Source of the DNA: Bacteroidales bacterium
GTDB taxonomy: Bacteria; Bacteroidota; Bacteroidia; Bacteroidales; FEN-979
DNA: 49,669 nt
Direction: 5' to 3'
Assembly: GCA_014860625.1 (NCBI GenBank)
Contig: JACZJJ010000053.1
Location: 1 to 49,669 of the forward strand
Under the pieces are notes generated by a model. It worked only from the letters and a program-made list of their open reading frames with translations. It made no database searches and had not been told where the DNA came from. Position 1 is the stretch's first letter; each line of letters opens with the position of its first letter. Shown here one piece after another: positions 8,608-15,501 of the stretch. The translations under genes were made by a program, and so were the position numbers.

Positions 8608-9228
8608 TTAATGGGGCTCATGATACCCATTCATAATGCTTTTAAAGTTGGCCCCAGGACTTGCTCCGATCGTACAGAAGTAAATATGGATGAGCATGAA
8701 CAATGAGATGATAAATCCGGAGATAATATGGAACAGGTCGGTCAGGTGAAGACCACTTGTTCTCAGAATGGTGGTTGGAATTGTTTGTGGATAGAGCAGT
8801 GCCCAGCCGGTGATAAAAACGACCGGCACAAACAGGTACATGATGAACACATAGGAAAAACGCTGCAGCGGGTTGAATTTGTTCTCCCGGGTGATGGGAA
8901 AAGGAGGGCTTTCTCCTTTAAAAATCCCAAATGTGTAATATGTTGCCTGGGTCATCAATCGCTTCATCAGTCCCTTAAATTTAATCTGATACTGACTCCC
9001 GTTAAAGGCAAACAGATTCCCGATAAAAAAGATGAGATAATTTATCGTTAAAATGATTCCTGCAATGTTGTGAATGGCAACGGCAGTATCAAATTTCACC
9101 AGGGCGATTGCCGGAGCAGAGAATTGCATGCTAACCCCGGTGACAATGAGGATCAGGCAAAGTAAGGCATTAACGAAATGCCAGAATCTTAGCCAGATCG
9201 GATAGAGGTATAATCTTTCTTGTGCCAT
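8608..9228 (-). CDS. Cytochrome b (b561/formate dehydrogenase gamma-like) quinone-interacting membrane subunit
   Basis: A 206-residue integral membrane protein with about four TM segments. Histidines in or beside helices suit b-heme ligation: H17 (RFWHFVNA), H53 (AIHNIAG), H161/H167 and H181 (LIHIYFC). This arrangement resembles the cytochrome b subunits of formate dehydrogenase, Ni-Fe hydrogenase and thiosulfate reductase. It sits 6 bases after the seven-heme cytochrome gene and almost surely works with it, moving electrons between the quinone pool and the periplasmic hemes. No catalytic molybdoenzyme or hydrogenase subunit is nearby. Confidence 0.8.
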   Translation of the reverse strand: MAQERLYLYPIWLRFWHFVNALLCLILIVTGVSMQFSAPAIALVKFDTAVAIHNIAGIILTINYLIFFIGNLFAFNGSQYQIKFKGLMKRLMTQATYYTFGIFKGESPPFPITRENKFNPLQRFSYVFIMYLFVPVVFITGWALLYPQTIPTTILRTSGLHLTDLFHIISGFIISLFMLIHIYFCTIGASPGANFKSIMNGYHEPH

Positions 9229-9234
9229 GGATTT

Positions 9235-10269
9235 CTATTTTTTTAGGATTCTGAGAATGGAATGGAAGGCAATACCGCCAATGACTCCAATAAATACGAT
9301 CAGGCTAATGATGTTCAGTGTTTGGTTTCGGCTTGCTCCGATAACCACAGAATCACTTGTTGTGATACCCCTGAAAAACCCGTCCTGGGTTCGAACTTCC
9401 TGGGCTTCGTATTTGTATAAGGAAGCAAGCAATTCAGGCCTGGTGGAGTGACACTCTTTGCAGTTTCTGACAGCCATGCTTTTTGGCAACACTTTGTGCG
9501 CAATCAACAAACTGTCAGAGACTTTTTCGGCGTGACATTCGATGCAGCGTACAGAAGCGATATGCAGCTCCTGGTTGGGGAGCCAGTCGTGGCTTTTGAT
9601 AAGATTTGGCCGTTCACGGTCGGTCAGTAGCTGGAACCTTCTGAAATCACTGTGGCAATCAAGGCAAATGGTATTGTCATAAATGATGGTCTCACGGATA
9701 TTTTCGTTGGTCCGTGCATTGATCTTATAGGTGTGCGGATCGTGACACATCCAGCAGGTAAAATCTTCGCTATGCTTTTCAGAATGGACGCTCTCCTGAA
9801 ATTCGGCATCAATCTCCTCAAAGTGATATTGTGCGTAACTCTCGTCACCCTCATGGCAATCGAGGCAGTTGTATTTGTATTCCATGCGAAGGACTCCTTC
9901 GTGGGGAAAATTTTCATACTCTTCCGAATGGCAGTCGGTGCATTTAAAAGAGCGGTGATTGGAAATATAAAATTCATTGGGGGAGATGATTAGCTCAGAG
10001 TACATCTTCTGATTAACCATCCTGCCCTGTTCTGTATTTTCGTAAGTGTACATGGATTGTCCATGGCATTGAAAACACTTGTGGTTTTCATCGGAATTGG
10101 GGAACTGAGAAAGGTCTGTAGTTTGTTCCTCCGGAGAGCTCTGGCTTATTTGCCTGGAATCTTCATACCTCAAAGGCTCTGCCGAATAATCAAAGGCAAA
10201 GATGATGATGGTCAGAAGAATGAGAACAATAACAAGCCATGATGGCCTGATGTAAATATCTCTCATCAT
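9235..10269 (-). CDS. Seven-heme c-type cytochrome with N- and C-terminal membrane anchors
   Basis: A 344-residue protein with seven CXXCH motifs at C65, C110, C135, C172, C202, C242 and C270. A TM helix at about residues 12-27 (uncleaved anchor) and a second at about 318-335 would leave the hemes in the periplasm. It resembles the NapC/NrfH-associated and tetrathionate/octaheme-type multiheme proteins in general layout, but I cannot name a family. It is directly followed by a cytochrome b gene, suggesting a quinol:cytochrome c module. A terminator of the upstream unit lies just before it, so it probably has its own promoter. Confidence 0.85.
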   Translation of the reverse strand: MMRDIYIRPSWLVIVLILLTIIIFAFDYSAEPLRYEDSRQISQSSPEEQTTDLSQFPNSDENHKCFQCHGQSMYTYENTEQGRMVNQKMYSELIISPNEFYISNHRSFKCTDCHSEEYENFPHEGVLRMEYKYNCLDCHEGDESYAQYHFEEIDAEFQESVHSEKHSEDFTCWMCHDPHTYKINARTNENIRETIIYDNTICLDCHSDFRRFQLLTDRERPNLIKSHDWLPNQELHIASVRCIECHAEKVSDSLLIAHKVLPKSMAVRNCKECHSTRPELLASLYKYEAQEVRTQDGFFRGITTSDSVVIGASRNQTLNIISLIVFIGVIGGIAFHSILRILKK

Positions 10270-10306
10270 ACCTAATTTATTTAACTATTTACATGTGTAA
10301 AAAGAA

Positions 10307-10345
10307 AAAGGATGCTATCAAGACATCGTCGAAGTAGCATCCTTT
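10307..10345 (-). terminator. Intrinsic terminator after the single-heme cytochrome c gene
   Basis: Inverted repeat with 11-bp perfect arms (AAAGGATGCTA at 10307-10317, TAGCATCCTTT at 10335-10345) and a 17-base loop. Read on the minus strand the stem is followed by TTTTTCTTTTT, a classical terminator tail. It separates the gene ending at 10365 from the seven-heme cytochrome gene starting at 10269. Confidence 0.85.
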
Positions 10346-10364
10346 GTTTTCATGGTCTCCTATG

Positions 10365-10772
10365 TTATTTCTTCATGGTTCGCATGTAGGCAACCAGTGC
10401 CCAACGGTCTGCCTCGCTGGTCACCTTTTTCTCGAAATTAGGCATTTCGTCTCGTCCTATGAAAGACATGTAATAAATCTCACCGTCGGTATTCTTTTGA
10501 AATGCGGCGGTGGAGAAATCACCGGGGAAAGTCTTCAGCATAGCTGCTTTGGGTCCGTCACCAAGGCCTTGGCTGCCGTGGCATGATTTGCAGAATTTTG
10601 ACCAGAGCATTTTTCCGTCTGCCAATGCAGCTGCGTCATCAGCTTTTACAGTGCTTTTCATAGTCTTGTACTTGGCTGGAATGTCCCATGGTTTAGCATC
10701 CTGGGAATAGACTGCCGTTACAAAAAAGAGGGCAATCATACATGTGATCGAATAAATCAATGTTTTTTTCAT
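10365..10772 (-). CDS. Periplasmic monoheme cytochrome c (class I)
   Basis: A 135-residue exported protein: signal peptide in the first about 23 residues, one CKSCH heme motif (C61-H65), and a Met followed by Pro at residue 110 (GRDEMPNFEKKV) as the likely sixth heme ligand. The size and the motif order fit a small soluble class I electron carrier. The next gene upstream (DUF5777 barrel) is 35 bases away, so they are probably one transcript; the intrinsic terminator follows. A role as a shuttle between membrane cytochromes and an outer-membrane acceptor is inference from context. Confidence 0.85.
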   Translation of the reverse strand: MKKTLIYSITCMIALFFVTAVYSQDAKPWDIPAKYKTMKSTVKADDAAALADGKMLWSKFCKSCHGSQGLGDGPKAAMLKTFPGDFSTAAFQKNTDGEIYYMSFIGRDEMPNFEKKVTSEADRWALVAYMRTMKK

Positions 10773-10807
10773 GGTTTTTGATATTAATTAGTTAAACAAT
10801 AGTTATT

Positions 10808-11707
10808 TTAAAAGTTCCACAATCTGGTCATGTTAAACCCAAACATGATCGCTCCGTTGAAGAAGTCATTTTGGTTATACATGACAATATCTTGGGGTAG
10901 CAATCCAGGTGCAGCAGAGACAAAAATGTGAAATGCGTGCGTGCTGGTTGAAATTTCAACACCCAGTCCGAAGTTAGGCAGAGGTGACCTGGGTCCGTAA
11001 TAGATTCCTTTCTGTCCGTATTTCAGGATAAAAGGCGTATCGTAACCAAGCATCAATGGTACTTCGCAGCTCGCAATCACAGAAGTTTGCGGGCTAACTT
11101 TCAGCCGTGCGATGGCAGAAATGGAAAAGGCGTCATTTTTAATCGTGGTGTCTACCTTGTTAAAATGCACAAAGGCAAATCCCATCTGCATGGAGAAGGC
11201 CCGTGAGAACCGGCGGGCAAACATCAACTCGTGGAAATAGGAGAAGCGGTCAACAAAGGCATAATCTTTCCCGAAGTTGGACTTGTCGCCGGCGTTAAGC
11301 GCCATGTTTCCATAATAACCGATAGTTAACGGGAAACCCCCTTTGCGCTGATGGAAAAAGGTGTACTTCAGGGAGAGATCCTGATACCGGTTGTTTTTGG
11401 TGGTACCGAAACCAATCATCAGGTTATCGGTGATGCTGTAATTCAGAGCCATCCGGATATTGGTTGCACCCCAGATCCCAAAAAGGTCAGTGAATCCGTT
11501 TTGAATGGTACCGAACCGGTGTTGAAGAATAAACTCCAAACTATTCGCAGGATAGGTTTTAACGGTTTGATCATCCATAAAGATGCCGCTTTCGAAGGGA
11601 GCCCGTTCAAGAGGTTTTTTCTCAGGCTTCGCCTCTTCACCTTCCTGAGCAAAAATATTGCCAAAGCCGATAAAGAGGAGGAGTAAAACCAGGAGACTTT
11701 TTTTCAT
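10808..11707 (-). CDS. DUF5777-type outer-membrane beta-barrel protein
   Basis: A predicted outer-membrane protein of about 299 residues from the ATG at 11707 (MKKSLLVLLLL); an in-frame ATG six codons earlier lacks a good signal peptide start. After a cleavable signal peptide (GNIFAQ) and a charged linker, the sequence is a series of alternating amphipathic strands (for example LEFILQHRFG, IRMALNYSI, FGLGVEIS) ending in an aromatic residue (LWNF), as in beta-barrels. Bacteroidota DUF5777 proteins characteristically sit beside cytochrome c genes, as here. Function is unknown; a porin-like partner for heme proteins is plausible. Confidence 0.75.
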   Translation of the reverse strand: MKKSLLVLLLLFIGFGNIFAQEGEEAKPEKKPLERAPFESGIFMDDQTVKTYPANSLEFILQHRFGTIQNGFTDLFGIWGATNIRMALNYSITDNLMIGFGTTKNNRYQDLSLKYTFFHQRKGGFPLTIGYYGNMALNAGDKSNFGKDYAFVDRFSYFHELMFARRFSRAFSMQMGFAFVHFNKVDTTIKNDAFSISAIARLKVSPQTSVIASCEVPLMLGYDTPFILKYGQKGIYYGPRSPLPNFGLGVEISTSTHAFHIFVSAAPGLLPQDIVMYNQNDFFNGAIMFGFNMTRLWNF

Positions 11708-11755
11708 ATGTATCGTTGTCATCATGTTCTATCTTGTTTCGTGATATTAACTCCG

Positions 11756-12127
11756 TTAATTGTTGAGGGCGCCTTGCTGTATCCAGACGAGCACTTTTCC
11801 GGCATCGCTTGCATTGGTATAGGGGGCCATCGATCCTCCGCTCGCCATACATGTATAGATGATGCTTTGATTTGGGGAATCGGAATTTACAAACCCTCCG
11901 TTAATCAAGGCGTTGTATGAATTTGCAGCAGTCAGATCAGGGGGTGTTTTACCAACACCGTGGCATCCCGTGCAACCCTTGTCCCAGATTGCCTGAATCT
12001 CTGTTGCATAACTGACGGGCACCGAAGGATCCGGCACATCGTAGGTGATCTTCTCATACTCACACGAACCCAGGGCAACCAAGCCTACGATCAGTATGAT
12101 CATATTGATTAATTTCCTCTTGTACAT
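11756..12127 (-). CDS. Monoheme cytochrome c lipoprotein
   Basis: A 123-residue protein with lipobox LGSC (Cys22) and a single heme motif CTGCH (C52-H56) followed by GVGKTPPDLTAANSYNALINGG, the type of sequence found in cytochrome-c-like domains of Bacteroidota surface lipoproteins (also in Planctomycete-type c domains). A Met in GGSMAP may be the distal ligand. It lies between the six-heme lipoprotein and the DUF5777 barrel. The upstream gene has its own terminator, so this is likely the first gene of the lipocytochrome - barrel - cytochrome c unit. Confidence 0.8.
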   Translation of the reverse strand: MYKRKLINMIILIVGLVALGSCEYEKITYDVPDPSVPVSYATEIQAIWDKGCTGCHGVGKTPPDLTAANSYNALINGGFVNSDSPNQSIIYTCMASGGSMAPYTNASDAGKVLVWIQQGALNN

Positions 12128-12171
12128 ATGATTTAATTTAGATTAAATGTTAAAAGGTAACCTGTTTTATC

Positions 12172-12209
12172 AAAAAAGGCTCCAGGTATTGCTCCCTGAA
12201 GCCTTTTTT
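12172..12209 (-). terminator. Intrinsic terminator (bidirectional shape) after the six-heme lipoprotein gene
   Basis: Arms AAAAAAGGCTCCAGG (12172-12186) and CCCTGAAGCCTTTTTT (12194-12209) pair with one internal mismatch around a short loop and carry an A-run on one side and a T-run on the other. It lies 17 bases beyond the stop of the six-heme gene (minus strand) and upstream of the next minus-strand gene. Confidence 0.8.
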
Positions 12210-12225
12210 ATGTTTATTTCAGGAA

Positions 12226-13275
12226 TTAGTAACCCAGGGATTCAAGATAAGTAATCCCATCTTCGATCATGCCATTGGCACGTTTGAAGTTGTGGATACC
12301 CATACTGCGGTCTTCCTCAATGAATTTGTAGTTGTAGAAGATAGCAAGCAGTTTTTGGGTATGAGCAACAGTGGTTACAAGATACCCTGGATGGGCAACA
12401 GTATCCAGTACACCGGCGAGTGCCAGCTTGTGTTCCAGGATAACCAGACCTTCTTCAATGATCGTCTGCTTTCCTTCATAATCGAAGTTGGTAACAGCAC
12501 CGTCGTGGCAAGCAGGAATGTTACACCCGGCTGTGTTGGCCCAAAGTGTATGTCCGCCTGTTGCAAAACCTGAAGCTGTAGCACCGTGGCAATCAACGCA
12601 GGAAGTTCTTCCGGTATGATAGGAATTTGCAAGAACGGCGTCACCATTGATATCATAACCACCTGTTCCGGCGAGCATCGGGCTTTGAGGTCCGTGGTGC
12701 GGTCCGTAACGGTAACTGGTTGGCTGAAGTGTGGTGGTGGTGCTGGTGGGATCCGTAATCTCCGGAGTAGCTAACCTTGACTGGTGGCAACGTGCACACA
12801 GGTTGCCGCTAGCGTCTCCACCATCAGTCGTCATGTCGGTAGTTCCACCAAGACAGTTCGTAAACGAAGCTTTGGTGCGAAGTTCCCAGTCAGCAGCTGT
12901 GTAGGTGTCGTGAATCTTGTGGCAGGTACGGCAGTTGATGGGAGCAGGGTTCTGAATAATCTCTGAAGTTTCCCATTCGCCAGTTGTAAGACACTCCTGG
13001 AAGCCCTGGCTGTTGTGGCATGGGGAGCAATCAACTGCATTTCTGGCCAGTGTGGTTGCTGCAGCGTGCTGTGATGCATCATACTGAACGATCTTGGCAA
13101 CGATCAGTTCAGAAAAATTGTGGCACTGGGTGCAGGTAGCGTTAGCATCCGTACCATCTGTACCATTTGCTCCGGCAGGACCCTGGGGTCCCTCTTTGGT
13201 GCAACTGGTAAACATTAAACTTGCCGCGGAAATCATCATCCCGGCAGCAAACAAATAAGTTAATACTCTTTTCAT
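12226..13275 (-). CDS. Six-heme c-type cytochrome lipoprotein with collagen-like linker and one CX4CH heme site
   Basis: A 349-residue lipoprotein (lipobox FTSC, Cys25). A Gly-Xaa-Xaa collagen-like linker (GPQGPAGANGTDGTD, residues 29-43) separates the lipid anchor from the heme part. Heme motifs are CTQCH (C48), CSPCH (C83), CRTCH (C115), CARCH (C160), CVDCH (C226) and an expanded CNIPACH (C251-H257, CX4CH), a spacing known in some cytochrome c3 proteins. The C-terminal about 90 residues are heme-free and helical. Extended linker and lipid anchor suggest surface display. It is monocistronic, with a terminator behind and FNR-like boxes upstream. Confidence 0.85.
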   Translation of the reverse strand: MKRVLTYLFAAGMMISAASLMFTSCTKEGPQGPAGANGTDGTDANATCTQCHNFSELIVAKIVQYDASQHAAATTLARNAVDCSPCHNSQGFQECLTTGEWETSEIIQNPAPINCRTCHKIHDTYTAADWELRTKASFTNCLGGTTDMTTDGGDASGNLCARCHQSRLATPEITDPTSTTTTLQPTSYRYGPHHGPQSPMLAGTGGYDINGDAVLANSYHTGRTSCVDCHGATASGFATGGHTLWANTAGCNIPACHDGAVTNFDYEGKQTIIEEGLVILEHKLALAGVLDTVAHPGYLVTTVAHTQKLLAIFYNYKFIEEDRSMGIHNFKRANGMIEDGITYLESLGY

Positions 13276-13348
13276 ACTGTTTTGGTTTTTGTTTAACTAT
13301 TCACTTTCTCTCAATAACAGAAACGGGTATAGGCGTTCAGTCTGGGAG

Positions 13349-13356
13349 CAAAAATA
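13349..13356 (-). promoter_or_regulatory. Putative -7 element for the six-heme cytochrome gene
   Basis: On the minus strand this reads TATTTTTG, matching the Bacteroidota -7 consensus TAnnTTTG, about 75 bases before the start codon. No well-spaced TTTG -33 element is present (nearest 27 bases away), which would fit an activator-dependent promoter. Confidence 0.4.
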
Positions 13357-13412
13357 GACAAGTTCGCTGTGTTAGAGGATTAACAAAGGGGTGAGATTTA
13401 TTCATCCAGATA

Positions 13413-13469
13413 GTGATATATGTCTATGAAAAACTGACGCAGATCAGTTTATGTGATGATATATATCAA
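13413..13469. promoter_or_regulatory. Degenerate FNR-like box array upstream of the six-heme cytochrome gene
   Basis: ATGATATATATCAA at 13456-13469 matches the FNR consensus TTGATnnnnATCAA with one mismatch. CTGACGCAGATCAG at 13434-13447 is a weaker, symmetric match, and GTGATATATGTCTA at 13413-13426 a weak one. Their centres are 21-22 bases apart, the same two-helical-turn phasing seen in the array before the regulator gene. Confidence 0.5.
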
Positions 13470-13528
13470 CGATGAAAGAGGTATTAGAATACTGAATAAC
13501 AAATAACAGTTTGAAGATCAATGACATA

Positions 13529-14221
13529 TTATCCTGTCTGGCTAATTTGCCTGAGTTGTTTTTCATTCAGGATTTCGATGGTGTTGCCAGTCACTTTGAG
13601 GATGCCTTCGTCCTTGAGCTCTTTCAGAATACGGATGGAACTCTCTTTTGACATACCAGAAAGGTCGGCAAGGTCCTGGCGGGAGATGGATATTTCAAAG
13701 GGATTTATACCGTAAATCTTCTCGCGGAGGTAAAAAATCACATCGGCAATCCGGCCGGGCATCTGTTTCTGGGTGAGACTGACTACCTGGTCGAAGTTGA
13801 ATATGGCCTGGCGGGAGACCCTACGGATAAACTCTTCAGCGAAATCGGGGTTTTGACGGATCAGCTCCTTGAAAATATTGACATCCACCAGGCAGGCGGT
13901 TGTCTCTTCCACCGCCGCCGCCGAATAATAGTGTCGGTTATCCACGTAGGTGCCCGGACCGAAGATATAATCGACCGGTTTTACGAGGCCCAGGATGAGA
14001 TTTTTCCCATACCCCTCTATATATAATTTAGCAAGCCCTTTGGTCAGGCAGACAAAGTGTGGAGATGGCGTTCCCTGCTTGAAGAGGATTTCGCCCGCCT
14101 TGTAATGAACCGTATAACGGCCCTTGTTGATCTGCTCCAGTTCCTCCGGCTTAAGGCTACTGAAGATGGATGTTTTGCAGTTACAGTTCTTGCAATTCTC
14201 CGACTCCTGTATCTTGTTCAT
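13529..14221 (-). CDS. FNR-type Crp/Fnr family transcriptional regulator
   Basis: A 230-residue regulator with an N-terminal cyclic-nucleotide-binding-type beta-roll (about 25-130), dimerisation helix and C-terminal winged helix-turn-helix (about 175-225). N-terminal Cys10, Cys13 and Cys15 and an internal Cys110, which lies at the position of E. coli FNR Cys122 (just before a V/I-D/P-V/F segment closing the beta-roll), make an oxygen- or NO-sensitive iron-sulfur cluster plausible. The recognition helix SKESSIRILKEL keeps Glu and Arg four apart as in FNR. It is flanked on both sides by FNR-like boxes and adjoins the cytochrome genes, its likely targets. Confidence 0.85.
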   Translation of the reverse strand: MNKIQESENCKNCNCKTSIFSSLKPEELEQINKGRYTVHYKAGEILFKQGTPSPHFVCLTKGLAKLYIEGYGKNLILGLVKPVDYIFGPGTYVDNRHYYSAAAVEETTACLVDVNIFKELIRQNPDFAEEFIRRVSRQAIFNFDQVVSLTQKQMPGRIADVIFYLREKIYGINPFEISISRQDLADLSGMSKESSIRILKELKDEGILKVTGNTIEILNEKQLRQISQTG

Positions 14222-14254
14222 AGAAATCGTCTTAGATCAATTTTACAATGAATG

Positions 14255-14288
14255 CAAATATAGTATTAAATTGATCTTTATCGACAAA
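14255..14288 (-). promoter_or_regulatory. Promoter of the FNR-type regulator gene
   Basis: Minus-strand -7 element TATATTTG (14255-14262, TAnnTTTG) and -33 element TTTG (14285-14288), separated by 22 bases, giving a predicted start near 14248 and a short leader before the ATG at 14221. An FNR-like box fills the spacer. Confidence 0.6.
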
Positions 14289-14327
14289 ATATTTGACACG
14301 GATCAATAATCCATTGATCTATATCAA
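14271..14327. promoter_or_regulatory. Array of three FNR boxes upstream of the FNR-type regulator
   Basis: TTGATCTATATCAA (14314-14327) is a perfect TTGATnnnnATCAA. TTGACACGGATCAA (14293-14306) and TTGATCTTTATCGA (14271-14284) each have one mismatch. Centres are 21 and 22 bases apart, so all three lie on one face of the helix. The box nearest the gene lies between the -33 and -7 elements, consistent with autorepression; the outer two could bind cooperatively. Confidence 0.75.
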
Positions 14328-14374
14328 TAGTGTGAAATAATTAACGGGTAATCAAAATCAACGGAAATATCCGT

Positions 14375-15361
14375 TTAACCTATGAATTTCAGTAGGTATT
14401 CGGCGATCTGGATGGCGTTGGTTGCTGCACCTTTGCGGAGATTGTCCGACACGATAAAGAGGTTCAGGGAGTTCTTCCGGGATTCATCCCGCCGGATCCG
14501 CCCCACGAAAACATCGTCTTTTCCTTCGGCCAGGAGAGGCATGGGATAGATGTTGTTTCTGACATCGTCTTGGATGGTTATCCCGGGGCTTTCAGAGAGG
14601 ATAGAGACGATGTCTTCGAGGTTGAAGGGTGAAGAAAACTCAATGTTGACAGCTTCCGAATGCCCTCCCATCACAGGTACCCTTACAATCGTGGGGGAGA
14701 CCATAATGGAGGGGTCGTCAAGAATCTTACGTGTTTCATGCACCAGCTTCATCTCCTCAGCTGTATATCCGTTTTCCTGGAAGGCTCCCCCATGCGGGAA
14801 GAGATTGAGGTCGATCCGGTGGGGATAGGCCATCTCCCCTTCAACTCCGTTGCGTTCATTCTCGAGCTGCTTTACCGCCCTGGCTCCCGTACCGGAAACC
14901 GACTGGTAGGTAGAGATAACAACCCGTTTGATTTGATACCTGGCATGCAGGGGAGCAAGAACCATCACCAGCTGGATGGTTGAGCAGTTGGGGTTGGCAA
15001 TGATGTAATCGTTTGACCTGAGTATTCCGGCATTGATTTCAGGAACCACCAACGGAATATTGGGGTTCATTCTCCAGGCGGAGGAGTTGTCGATCACCCT
15101 GATTCCGGCTTCCGCGTATTTTGGCGCCCATTCGCGGCTCACATCACCTCCTGCTGAGAAAATGGCAATGGCAGGCTTCTCGCTGATCGCTTGCAGGTGG
15201 TCCGTAACCGGATAATCCCCATCGCGAAACCTGATCAGTTGCCCTGCAGAATGGGGTGAAGCTACCGGAATCAGGAGATCGGCCGGAAACGAACGCTCTT
15301 CCAGAACCTTCACCATAACCCGGCCAACCAGGCCCGTCGCGCCAACAACTGCAATTTTCAT
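14375..15361 (-). CDS. asd: Aspartate-semialdehyde dehydrogenase
   Basis: Reduces aspartyl-4-phosphate to aspartate semialdehyde with NADPH, feeding lysine/diaminopimelate, threonine and methionine synthesis. The N-terminal Rossmann motif GATGLVG (residues 7-13), the catalytic Cys126 in NPNCSTIQ, the SVSGTGA loop and the GGHSEAVNIEF active-site His region are all present. Length (328) is typical. It is a single gene here, followed downstream by the regulatory array of the FNR-type regulator. Confidence 0.95.
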   Translation of the reverse strand: MKIAVVGATGLVGRVMVKVLEERSFPADLLIPVASPHSAGQLIRFRDGDYPVTDHLQAISEKPAIAIFSAGGDVSREWAPKYAEAGIRVIDNSSAWRMNPNIPLVVPEINAGILRSNDYIIANPNCSTIQLVMVLAPLHARYQIKRVVISTYQSVSGTGARAVKQLENERNGVEGEMAYPHRIDLNLFPHGGAFQENGYTAEEMKLVHETRKILDDPSIMVSPTIVRVPVMGGHSEAVNIEFSSPFNLEDIVSILSESPGITIQDDVRNNIYPMPLLAEGKDDVFVGRIRRDESRKNSLNLFIVSDNLRKGAATNAIQIAEYLLKFIG

Positions 15362-15365
15362 TGGA

Positions 15366-15373
15366 CAAAGATA
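15366..15373 (-). promoter_or_regulatory. Putative -7 element of asd
   Basis: Minus-strand TATCTTTG fits TAnnTTTG and lies only 5 bases before the ATG, which would give a nearly leaderless transcript. The -33 element is poor, so this is tentative. Confidence 0.3.
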
Positions 15374-15501
15374 ACGGTAAATTTAAAAAGTAATTCTAAA
15401 TTCTGAACCGTTGCGAAGCGAATCCAGCCGAAGCCAATTTTTTAATTTTTGATTCGAAGTATTACCTTTTAGGTGTTTTTCCGATTAATGGAGAAAACGG
15501 T

